Assembly: GCA_036897485.1 (NCBI GenBank)
Contig: JAYMTF010000853.1
Coordinates: 1-29,113 of the forward strand
Length of the DNA: 29,113 bases
Source of the DNA: Pelargonium nanum
Taxonomy: Eukaryota > Streptophyta > Magnoliopsida > Geraniales > Geraniaceae
Reading direction: 5' to 3'
In this document: positions 1 through 11,800 of the stretch, one piece after another
How positions within the stretch are numbered: position 1 is the first letter of the stretch
Layout: every line of letters starts with the position of its first letter
The notes under the pieces: model-generated
What the model saw: only the letters and a program-made list of their open reading frames with translations
Told to the model about the DNA's origin: nothing
Databases searched by the model: none
Position numbers and translations under genes: made by a program

Positions 1-43
1 ACTCAATCTGAGTGAAAGGCATCTAGCATATATAAATACATAC

Positions 44-902
44 TGTAAGTTGCGTCTTCGAACTGTGGATTCTCCTCCACCACCCAGAAGAAGTTCTCTC
101 TGCAATGTAAACTAGCATGTTAAAATCACATCTAACCGGAACTCTTGTAATAAAGCTATCAGCGAACAAATATAAGCTTTAGCCTCCCATCGTAATAACA
201 AGGTATTAATATTATAAAACCATCCATCAATTACTTAAGAAACATGAAGGCACATTCCAGTGGTTAGAATCAATAAAATGTGTTTAAAGTTAGCAGATTA
301 ATTCATCACCTCATCCTGTGCAGTTTTCCTCATGTTAGCTTTTGCTTGCAAATTAGCATTCCTCAAAGTCAGCCGCAAACTGACAACACAAATACAAATT
401 AAAGCTCTAGCAAACCATAAAGAAGTTTAATACAAGTAACAACTTGAACCATTGTTTGAAAAAAATAATTACCCAAAAAAATCAGTTAAATTCACACCAA
501 TGCAGTTACTTTACTGAATTCAAGGTGACAAATTTTATAGTTTCAAAAGAGACCCAAAAAGGAAAAATCAAAGGTAAACTACCATACAGTAATAGCAATC
601 GAATTGATTATTTTCTGAGAAAGTGACCTCTGGGATTGAGTCTTCCACGATTCCAGAAGGGACTGAGCGGATCGCGATTGTTCATCGGAGGGAAGCTGAG
701 GGGCGAGGAGATCGAGCTGGAAGTGCAAGGAATTGAGAAGAGCCAAGCCATCCTGAGCGAGGCCGTTCAATCTGGGGAGTGAATTCTTCTCCTCCTTGGA
801 TTTACCGTAGTCTTGGATCGCCTTGATGTGCTCTTGGGTCTTTCCATACGCCTCGTCCCACTCCTTCTTCACCTTCTCAAATGCTTCCACCACTTTGTCC
901 AT
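44..902 (-). CDS. SEC20: SEC20-family SNARE, 5' part of gene (three coding exons, runs off the window)
   Basis: Coding exons read on the minus strand are 902-628, 379-310 and 99-44. All introns are GT-AG and the frame is continuous, giving 133 complete codons. The last donor (gtatgt at 43) leads into an intron that leaves the window. The N-terminus begins MDKVVEAFEKVKKEWDEAYG. Later landmarks are LPRLNGLAQDGLALL, LLAPQLPSDEQ, NANLQAKANMRKTAQDE and GGGEESTVRRRNLQ, which match plant Sec20 (Arabidopsis AT3G24315 type) from memory. Family knowledge: Sec20 is an ER-resident SNARE acting with the Dsl1 tether in Golgi-to-ER retrograde fusion. The visible part is the charged, helical N-terminal region. 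The SNARE motif and C-terminal membrane anchor would lie beyond position 1. ATG 902 is chosen because homologues start there and an acceptor lies 17 nt upstream. The gene sits downstream of MSH1 on the same strand. Confidence 0.87.
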
Positions 903-918
903 TGTTTGGCAATGGTTG

Positions 919-1497
919 CTGAGGATACAAAACGAGGAAGAAATTTTCAGAAATTATCAAATGGAATCATGATATTTAATGAAGAGAATTAACGATTGAA
1001 TTGAGGAAAAACTGGAGGTTAACTCTAATAAGGGCTTGTTTGGTAATAACTACTAAGAAGGAAGAGAGATAATGAATTTAGCCAAGCACAAATCTTCATT
1101 TGTGTTTGATGTGGTTAAGCGAAAAGGAGCTCATTTAGAGTTCCCAAACACACTCTTAAAGATCAAAAGCGATCCTTAACAAGACCTATGTCATGACTAG
1201 ACCAGATGTTTGCAGACCATATCAGAGTTGAACAAGAAAGAAAGAAATGTGATTCGATGCATAACAAGGTTGATCGTCTACAAATACCAATCCTAAAATA
1301 CTAATCAAACAAACCCTCAAATACAAACCAATGTCCAGACGAAATCAGTTGTGAGCCAAGCTACCATCTACAAATACCATGTCCACCCACTATATGTACT
1401 GCCGATGCAAGCCCACACCCCACCGTTTCGCTTCGCCAGATCTTTCATGAAAAAACTAAAGAGAAGAGAATGAGACCAGAAAAAAAGAGAAGAATAC
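919..1497 (-). other. Probable 5'UTR intron of SEC20
   Basis: On the minus strand a good donor (CAG|gtattc, exon end 1498) and a good acceptor (pyrimidine-rich tract ending tcctcag, exon resumes at 918) bracket this stretch, just before the SEC20 ATG at 902. The leader exon would then lie upstream of 1498, roughly 1498-1650, with an unknown transcription start. It contains no in-frame ATG, so it would not extend the protein. The intron carries a MITE-like insertion at about 1032-1316. This is inferred from splice signals only. Confidence 0.5.
1032..1316. mobile_element. Candidate small MITE-like element
   Basis: The left edge reads GGGCTTGTTTGGTAATAAC. The right edge, reverse complemented, reads GGGTTTGTTTGATTAGTA, so the ends form an imperfect inverted repeat of about 20 bp around a 285-bp non-coding body. 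'GGG(C/T)TTGTTTGG'-type ends are common in plant MITEs. I could not settle a target-site duplication, so the superfamily is open (hAT or PIF/Harbinger are possible). It lies inside the proposed SEC20 leader intron. Confidence 0.4.
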
Positions 1498-1498
1498 C

Positions 1499-2880
1499 TG
1501 ACCGATGAAATAAAGGCGCCGTGGTATGTGCCAAAATTGGTGCAACAGCTTTGGTCGGAGTCTGAGCGTTGGCTTTTTGCCGGAGAAGGAGGTGGCACTG
1601 GCGTGTGTAGGTAGGTGAGAAAGAAAATGGAGGGTTTGGTTTGGGTAGAAGTTATGTTGGACAGGAAAAGGAATCATTAATAGATGGTTAAAGCTTTTCT
1701 TATTGAATAATCTCGTATTCTTACGATGAAAAAACAGGGTTTCCTTATTAGCACAGTGAGGTTTTGTCATGAGAGCAAGTTTGAGTTATTTAGTTGCTTT
1801 GTATGGAGTGTTATGCGGCGGTGGCTATCTCCAGTCGGAAGGTGAAGACGATTGTTAGCGTCACAGTGAAGTTCGAGTCGGAAGAGTGGTTCACTTGATT
1901 CAGATCGACGTGGAGGCTTTTAGTGCCAGTGCTTTTGGTTTAGCTTTCAGAGACATCCGACTTATCTCGGGTAATTTTCTTGATTTTGTTTTATTTTCAA
2001 TTAGTGAGTCTGCGATTTCTATGTCAGACTTTGATAATTGTATTGACCTAGAGTCCATTTAGTGATGGTAACTCTTTGATGCAATAAAATTACTTTCTTT
2101 TTGAGCTAAAAAAAAAGATAAATCTATTTTAAGGGTAAAATTGGTAATTTTAAAAAATAAAATGGTGCACATGCTTTCAGTTAATTTTGACGGATAAAAT
2201 GTGTAGAGTAAACAATAGAGTAGTTAGTTATCGTGGAAAATTAGTTTGGGTAATGTGGACAATACAACGGAGTAGTTTTGTGTAATTATCCCATAAAAAT
2301 ATTCACAAGTAATTGCATTCCTCGACACCTTATCATTCTTCAGGATTGTATTCGACCTAACAAGGTTGTTCGTCTTCTAGATGACCTAACATCTCCAAGG
2401 GAGCCGTTGCCTATCTAAGGACACTAACGCCATATTTAGTCCCAAGAGGGAGCCTTCGACTCCTTTAATGCTTTCCACTTCAACGGAACACATCTAAATA
2501 TTTTTGTTTCACCAAGACACTTGAACGGTACTCGAAGTAGATGCTCGAGAAACTCACCTCTATCACCCGATGCTTGAAGGGCATAAAGAGGTTTTGAACC
2601 TACAAAGGGACACTAGTCACCAATCGGAATAACCATGAACTCTTGAGAACATTTTAATAAGATCTTGCAAAGTAACAGAGTTTGGATATACAGCAACAAC
2701 CTAGCAGTAACAGCTGAATGGTGGCAAAACACAAAATATTACAAAGTGGAGCAGCTGATATCAAAAACAAAACTGCTGCTTCCACGGCCACTCCAATACC
2801 CTTATCATCATCATCATCTCCAGAGAATATCTGTCCCCCTACCCCTACCTAACTCCAAAATAGGGTATCTACAAAATTCA
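1499..2880. other. Intergenic region between MSH1 (3' end) and SEC20 (5' end)
   Basis: No gene is supported here. Positions 1499-1700 probably hold the SEC20 leader exon and core promoter. Positions 1800-1980 are GC-richer, with a possible plus-strand donor (tctcgg|gtaatt near 1970), but no coding frame stands out. Positions 2100-2290 are AT-rich and look repeat-like. Positions 2330-2640 are less AT-rich and unidentified. Positions 2640-2880 must contain the MSH1 3'UTR; no poly(A) site could be fixed. Confidence 0.5.
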
Positions 2881-5800
2881 CTACTTAACAGACACATTTT
2901 CGGTGGGAAGATTGTTCGTGCCGAAATTCCTATGCATACCGTCAGCCACATTGGTAAGTCGGAATCCCTGTTGAGAAAGCTGGTTTATTAGCAGAGTTTC
3001 TAGTTCACAAGCTATGCTCTTCCCCGGGACAGTAAAGTAAACGAACGAAGCACTCTGCATTCCTTTCCTTGAACGATGTGTACGAATTCTTCCCGCAAGG
3101 TCATCCGTCTGCAGGAGAATATTTCAGCACATGAACTATTTACAAACAAATATTTACATGCAAAAATATAAGATGGAAAGACAAATTCCACACCATCCCA
3201 CTGGAATTAAAAACTTCTTGAAGCATCTCACTAGAATAGCAAAGCTAATCCGTTAATACTTTCAGCATCTTTCCGCAAAGTAAATATTGGAGATAGCATA
3301 TCAAGTATGAAGAAGTGTAATACATAGAAGGTGAAGTACCTGTCCGACATATAATTTCTCATCAGCGATAAACATCACATAGACACAAGAAGCGCCAATT
3401 GTTGATGGAGGTGGTTGCTCCCTAGCTGCAACAGAAACACAGTGTAATTCTGCATGTCCTGATATGTTATTCTGGTTGCAGAGCTCAACGAGCTTCATCT
3501 GACATATCAAGGTAATAGCTCTCTCAACTTTTTCTTGCAACCCTTCCATTCGGTTTGAAGACTCTTCCTTATAAAATCCCAATCCACCTCTGTTCGTGCT
3601 CAATTGAATATGAGCTTCATTGCCACCATTGACACTTGCATTTGTGATATTTTGTCCAGAATGCTTTTCTCTTGCATAAGCTGATAGATACAAGTCTTCA
3701 GCTCTCTTAATCACGGCTTCAGGAACTCCTTCATTCCTAGCGGTTTCAAAGGCAAGACTCTCTCTACAGATCCCATCTCGCAACTTCCAAGTGGGTTTTG
3801 GTTGGCCGTCTACATATTCTGTTCCCATTGCCTTGTATACAGTGTTCTTGGTGTTAAGTGGCAGTGAAAAAATCCCATGCAAGTGAGTGGATATGATACC
3901 TAGACAACCAATGTTATCAAGAGTTTCAATAATGCTACCAGCAATACAAGTTCCCTTAGCTGTTTCTGTTCCACGACAAATTTCATCTACAAGCACAAGG
4001 CTTCTTGATGTAGTTCCTTTAATAATAGACCGAATTTCAGTCATTTCAACCTGAAATAGCGATGCCAAAACAAACATTCAACTGACTAATGTTGCTATAA
4101 AAATGACCTTAAAATCAACTGATGACAAAATATAAGGGTGTAATTCAACAGAACCCATAATTCTATTATGTATTTCAATAGATTTTACTCCGAAAATGTT
4201 GAAGGATGTTTAATGAATGGGTGATACAATTGCTGTACAGGGAATGTACTACAACAGGATATCCATCTATTGAGCACAAGCTACATATCACTGTTTAGAG
4301 ATAGCTTTTTAATGTTTAAAAAAAAAAATGGAGTTCTAAACCAGAAAGCCTTGGCTGAAACGAAATGGGGGACATGATGGCATATGCAAAGTTCACCCTG
4401 AAAGTGACCTAGATGAAGAATTAGTGTACCTGAAATGAACTTTTTGCATCAGCAGGACTATCATAAGATTTCATATGCAGCATAATGGCATCAAACTGAG
4501 GAATCAAGGCTGACTCTGCAGGAACCATAAATCCACATATTCCAAGTAGTGCAGCTGCACAAATTGATCGAAGCAAACTTGATTTACCACCTCCATTTGG
4601 TCCAGTTAAAAGAAACAATTCCTGCATATCAACTGTATTATGCACAGCACTGCCCTGTGCTGCATCAAACCAATATGGTGATAAGCTGACTATCTTCATC
4701 CCACTCGCTCCATCTAATGATTTTGCGTCCTGCAGCAAAGAATCATTGCTTAATGATGAAAAATGCATTAGTATTGATAAAAGTAAGTCGTGCTAACAAT
4801 CTATCAAGTGAGCAAACAATCCCATATCCGGTGTAAAGCTTAAAGCCTTGGGTGCATCTCTGACTCGGCTAAGGAAAGCTAGACTCCAAAATATCAGAAA
4901 AAGCCCTTCTCCAAAAACCTTCTTCCTTGCTAAGTAACAATTACAAGTATTCATGTTTTGACATTATTACAGTGGGAATTTGAGGCAAATATATACTGAA
5001 TAACATAAACAAGGACATTCATTGAGACACGGAATATATTTCAGTAGCCAAAATTAATTCAAACAATAAAATCCTTCAGTACACATTATGATGAAATTTC
5101 ACAGAAAGAGTTGAAATATTCAGAGAAAAAACTTTTAAAAAAAAAACTATTAAAATAATGTCTATGACAGCCATTTAATCACTAACTAAAGCAACATTTT
5201 GATCTGCACTAGGCCACCAAAAACATTCTGAAAAAAGGTGTCTATGATTCTCATAATTGGTAATTTTCTCTGCTACAGTTTAACCATTTTGAAAATAGAC
5301 TGAAATAATGGCTGATATAGTAAGACTTCAAAGATAATATTAGGGATGATCTCAGATGTATAGGATATACAGTACATGTAAAATCTAAAGTCAGTACAAA
5401 CCGGTGCATAAGACACTTCAATTTTCATAAGCTCATTAATCATTAATACATAATAACAATTAAGAATACAGACAGAAATGAAGCATTAGTCACTTTATTC
5501 CATAAAAAAAATTCTACCATATAAAAAAATCATATATAGTTCATCCACAAGAAACTGATCACAATTGACTTATTAATACTACCTTAGACATAACAGACCC
5601 AGCAAGAGTTGGGAAAACCCATTTTCTTCTTCTCCCTTCACTGAAAAATGTCAATGAAGGCAAAAATATTCAGTGGAAAAGAAGAATAAATATATAGATT
5701 CAAGCATGTCAAGTATTAAAGATTACAAGATGAGGACATATCTTGAGATGTAATTGCAAATATGGAGATAACAAATACTCTCTCCGTTCCAAAATAATTT

Positions 5801-8800
5801 TCCTTTCTATTTTGACAAAAATTAAAGAGATGTTAGTCAGTGTTGTATATTTACTCATTCATCCTCATGGACATGTGTTATAAGTTATAACAAACTAAAT
5901 GGATACTAACTAACTAATTATAGGGACATTATTGATAATTCATGCATAACTAACTTCCAATAAAAGAAACAATACACTTATTTTGGGATGGAGGGGTAGA
6001 ATAAAATATGGTGGAGATTTATCACGGTATACTACATATTTTTTTTATATTTAAAATAGAAGTAAATAGGTCAAGCTAGTTTTGGTTTGAGCCACTAGGC
6101 CAAATCCTTTCAAGAGCCATAGCTGTAACAACCTAGAAAATGCATTCAACAAAAATATAAAATATTAAAACCTATAAAAATTGTCAGCTCAAACAAATCA
6201 TAACAAACATACTTTTCTTTCGAGTTTCACTGTTAGCAAAGAAGATGAACTTATCAACATCCAAATCTGAACTAATCCGTAAGAAAATTGGGAACCATAA
6301 ATCAATTGTACTATTATCAAAGACTAAATATTCTATATACTCAGGTGTGATTGATAAGGTATTGTGTTAGAATGTAAATAGATAATGCTAGCTTCCTACA
6401 AAAAAAGGTCAAGATTGGCATTGTCCTCACATTATCTGGATTCAGAATGTCTTCATGTGCATTTTAAGTTAGTACCTTCTAATAGATTACATTGTCAAGC
6501 GATTTCCAAATAAAACGGCATATACCTCTTTCCTTTCTTTGCAAAGCATTCCCCGATCAAAAAATTTATTCTCTTCCCAAAATATATATGTGCGAAAAAG
6601 TTAACTTTTAGCTTGTAGATAGCAGAGAAACAAGAAAAATTCAAGCTACGTTATCTATAAGCAAGTGATTTTGTTATATTATTATAATCTACCAAGAGGT
6701 CCTTGCCTAAAATCAAGATAAAGGCATTGCGGAGTTCATAAAATATTGGTAGCGTTAATCTCAACTTTAAGCATACGATGTTACTATTCTCCAATATCTC
6801 TCTCTCTCTCCCCACACATACACACATTAACGTTTCTAAACAGTTGTAAATCTTACCTCACATGACAGAATAATGCCTTGGCTATGACAAGCAACATAGA
6901 AGAGAAGACCAGGATATTCATCTTGGTTTGCAACTCAGCAGAAAGTTCCCTCAACAATTCCAGAACTCTTGATTTTGCCTTGGCTCCAGCTTCATGGTAT
7001 CTGAAACAGAAATGCAATATCTAATTGTCATGCTCAACACAAATCGAGTACTAATAGTGATAGAGCTACAAAACTAACTTCCCCATTGCTTTATTCAAGT
7101 GAACACACCTTGACAAAGCCTCCTCCACCTTCATGGTGGTAAACCATTCCTCACCAACCTTTTTGCCTTTTGAATCTAAAGCTGGTTTAAGCTGTTTAAT
7201 TTGTACTTCACCAGGAGTACCAGCCCATATGGCTGGAACAAACCGTTTTCCCTTAAACCAAACAGATTCATGGTCTCGAGCATATAATATTTCCCCCTTT
7301 GGACCTCCAAGTGGGGCAGTGGTACTCCTTATTTTTGAAAGTAGAGGGAAGAAATCTTCAGTAACCTACATGAATGTTCAATGCTTATAAATATAACAAT
7401 GAAATATAATGGATATGAAAAATAAATAAATGAATCCAATACTATCATTAAACAACTTTACAACGAAAAATCTGGAAGATGTTAAGAGTACATTCGGTCA
7501 TTAATGTGATTTATTTGTGTTTTTGTCATCAATAAAGTTTGCTAACAAAAATAAAATGCCAATTGAGATCAGCATATCACATAAAGTAGTTTGAATTGTA
7601 CATTATTTATGATGATCGCAATCAATAAATTGATTGTGATGATTTTTTTCCGAAGGACCAATACTTCAGTACTGCACTATCATTGAGGATCCAGGGGACC
7701 ATACATGACAATTTCGTCGAAGAAAAAATAACTTATTGCTAATGATAAAATGATGTAGCATCAGACTAATAACATATTGAGCGAGACACCATCCACCACA
7801 CTTATCGCATGGGTATGTCTAATAAAAACAGCCAAAATTCCATCCATAAAACTTACTGCTAAAGATAAAGCCTCAGCTGCTCTGTCAACTTCTATAGATG
7901 CTTCCTCCATATGGATCCTCTTCACGCGACCTTTCCATGAAGACTCCATGTCCTCAAAAAAGTCATCAGGAATATTAGAATAGGAACTTATCTGTTTATC
8001 GCTTTCATCATCTAAAGAGATCACTTCACCAATTCTAAGTGAAGCCTGTTCACATTCATTTACCTGGAGGATATAAAGGCAGTTACAATTAAACGCCTAC
8101 ACAACTGAATATGGCATGATAATTTAACGAAATCGGAATGTGGCAAACTCATTTAAAATTTCATGTCTCTAGTCATAAACTCCGTGCATTGAACAGGTTA
8201 TAAGAAAGGACTATAAGGAAAAAGTTTTATCAACCAATTTAAGCCACATGATGTGGGGTTTAGATTGGTCTCCATTCCAATGCCCTGTTACAAACCACTA
8301 GTGTGAGGCTTTCTATACCCATTTTCAAACTCAAGGTTTTAACCAACGTGGGATTACATGAACCAAGAGGAAATAATTTTACTCTAAATTCAACATACCA
8401 ATCTTTAGCTCAAAATTAGTTACTGGGTCATTTTCCAATGGATTTCCACCTAATCAAAGGTTCCAATCCAAAGTCCATGTGTTTATGAGTCTAATTCATC
8501 AATTACACTTAATTCACTTGGATTAAGGAAATTAACCACTTAGACCTCAGCAAAAATACTGTGAAAGTGGTGTAACCTGTAAGAACAGTTTATTACTCAC
8601 ACATTGAAAAAGCAAAAGAGACATAGAGTGAGTAGCAATTGTGTAAAACACAATCTATTTATTGTGCTATAGCTAAAGTGTAGTAATTTACAACCTATTA
8701 GTTAATGATCTAATGGAAACTATTGATAAATAATACTCCCTCTATCCCAAAATGAGTGTCCACTTTCCTTCTTGCAAAAGTTAAGTACATATTAGTAAAG

Positions 8801-11800
8801 ATTGGACCCCCTTACACCCTCATGTGCTCTTGTTGTAACAAACTTAATGAATTCTAACTAATCTATCTAAGGGATATTCTTTGTAATTCATGGATAACTA
8901 ACTAGCCAAAAAGGAAAGCGGACACTCGTTTTTGGAAATAGCCAACAGCTAGCTAATTGTAACTTGTACAAAATGAATGACACGCTCTAAGAGCTCTCCT
9001 TTGTAATGAGAATGGTGAGGTGGCATTGCAATTAGCCCCCTCATCAACTTTAATATACATAATGTTGAATTTTTGTATTTTACAATATAAAACTTCATAT
9101 TGCACTCATTACATGTAGTAATGATATATGAAATAGAATGAAAAGGGTTTAAGTCAGCCATGATAGGATTGGTAAGTCTAGCATTTTCAGTTCCACATCA
9201 AGACTAGTTATTTCCGTGTATCCCAAAGGTCCACTTAATGCAGTAATGACTTCTTTAACGCTTCTGTCACCTCAAGAGAATAACTTGGGAAAAAGCAAAT
9301 ATAGAAAGACAGAACATTATGCTGTCACTTACAAATGTCCCAAAGTCAATTTTCAACCCAGTTGCCACCCACGTGGGATCCATTAGTAACTTCAGAATTT
9401 CATTGAGCTCAGGGTTCTTATACATGTGCAGTATATCATCAAGTACACTTTTTATTCTACAGAACTCAATATGATTGGTCTCCCGCTGTTCCAGTAGCTT
9501 CACAAGCTGCACAACAAAAGAGAACTCAGGATTAGATCCGAAAAACAAAGAATATACACGAGCTAAATGATAAAAGTGAAAATAATTCTTCTTTTATGTA
9601 AATAAAGAGAATCACCATATAAAAAGGGGAAGTGGAAAGAATATATATACAATCAACATATCAAATCTAAAGCATCTAAGATTTCCATAAAGACCATGAG
9701 TGGCCATAAGAAATTGAGACCAACATCAAAGAAAATGGAATCCTTAACAAAAACAATGTGCCCTCTTAAATTTGTAGCTTTATGCCTCTACCCCAATGCA
9801 TGACTCCTATCATTACGAAAAATCAATCAAGGAAAACACATGGTAGATCAAAACAAAATTCAAGGCCTTCCATACGATCCCCAGCTACAATGGAAAAGGA
9901 ATCCATAATTTGACTAAGTAAAAGGGAAAAACTATTAGAAAGTACAGAACCACCTAAGCATTCTCATTTCCACCACCCATCTACCCCATCTTGCAACATT
10001 AGTCACTTTGGAGATCAACATTTGGTGTCATATAGCATAGTTGGTTCTAGCTGTCTCATAGAACTTACTCTTAAAATTTTAGAGGAACTTTTTATCACAG
10101 AGAACCCTTAAAGCACTCCTCCATTTCAACCACCACCCCGCATTAATTTTATTTCTAACCTTCTCTTCACTCTTTCCAGCTCTTTGAATTATAGATCTAC
10201 TGTATCTAAAATGATCATTCTGAGTAATTTGTTTACCCTCCAGCACAACAGCTGATCTTTCACTCACGTCTCACCCTACCATTCTTGTCCAAAGTATCTT
10301 CCTAAAATAATAAGAAAGTAAAATATAAAATTTAAACATGTCTAAAAGGTATCTGAAATACAACCTTTGCAGATGAAACACAAGTAAAGTCAGGAATTGA
10401 GCAAGTTACATTGCTCATAAGTTTGCATGTTGCTGTCAAAAGAAATAAATCTCAGTACAATATCATCATAATATGGGACATATATATAAAATTAAAAATA
10501 AAAGCATACAGTGAAATACTATACATGAAACAATAATTTCGGTGAGAACGTGCTGAAAGAAAAGTAGAATATACAGTATGAACAATTTAAGGATGAATAA
10601 GCTCGTCAAGGCTAAGTTTTCTTTTACTATTTCTCTCTCTCTCTCTTATATCTTGATTACTAAGATGAGATTTTACTTGTGCACTGTGTAATTGTAAACT
10701 TAACAACTATATCAATGATTCCAGATTACTCAGAACAACAAAAACAAATGGCAGATAGAACAGTGTTTTATAAGGCTCGTGGGGAGGCTCCTTTATTGAG
10801 GCTCAAGCAAAACTCCAAAGTGTGCACTTCTCTATTGTATCTAAGGCACACATAAGTAATTCTTTCTATTGTACTACGTTTACTTAATAGTCACTATTTT
10901 GTTAAGACGAGACTCTTCATATTAATAGTTTCGTTGAAGAAAAAACAGCTTAAACTTCAAAAGAATATGCTAAATAGCTAATAAGCTATTGGATAAAGAA
11001 GGATTCACTCAAAACAGCTTACTTCTACTATTATGAACTTTTATTAATTTAATTTGATAATTATGTTTTTTAAGTCATGAAGTTTTTTTTCAAGTACTTT
11101 TTATAAGTGCACCTCACTTCGTCGGAGCCCATGCCTCATTGCACACCACGCACCTGGGCTCCGGGAGGCCCTATTGCCTCAAATGTACCTTGCGTCTTTT
11201 AAAACACTGAGATATAAACCCTTGAGTATCAGGAAATTAACAAATGTTTGACCAACATAAAAGCTATAAAGAAACTCACCTTGAATTGTTGATGCAATCT
11301 CATAGGCAGGAGGATTGAGAATAAGATCTCTAACATACCTAATAAATCAGCAATTAACAGCATGAACAAAACACATATCCTCAAAAAATGCAAAAGGGAC
11401 TCAGATTGGTTGGTTTATGGCAAAGAAATCAACATAGAAGCACAAAAAATAGATAAGTGGATTCAAAATTTAAGAATGAACTGATACCGTGATATACGGA
11501 CAATTAAGGTGTAAAAATATTATAACCAGTTAGAATATTTTATTTATGTAATATGTGTGATGATCCTTTTCCATCTTCTAATCCTCCTGCTCGGTTTCCA
11601 CATGAAAACAACTTCCCAATGCCTAGTGAAAAGGTACATGATCTACTTCTAATTCATATCTCATTCATAGATATGTGCAATATGATTGTTTATCCCCAAC
11701 ATATTATACTTTTGTTTTGAGAGTCTTTCTTCTATTCATCTTCCTAAGAGTGCAGGAGAACCCCTATCTAACCATGGATTAGTAGTTATGTCAACGACAT

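Noticed and set aside
1368-1598. Open frame joining through the SEC20 leader exon in phase with the SEC20 start codon
   Set aside because: After splicing 1498 to 918 the frame stays open into SEC20, but it has no ATG (it begins at a GTG) and an in-frame stop lies upstream. The extra residues are therefore unlikely to be translated.
2665-2991. Plus-strand open frame over the MSH1 end
   Set aside because: It overlaps the final MSH1 exon and 3' flank in antisense and resembles no family I know.
7133-7390. Plus-strand open frame of 85 codons
   Set aside because: It is the antisense shadow of MSH1 exon 17, whose minus-strand reading matches the family residue by residue.
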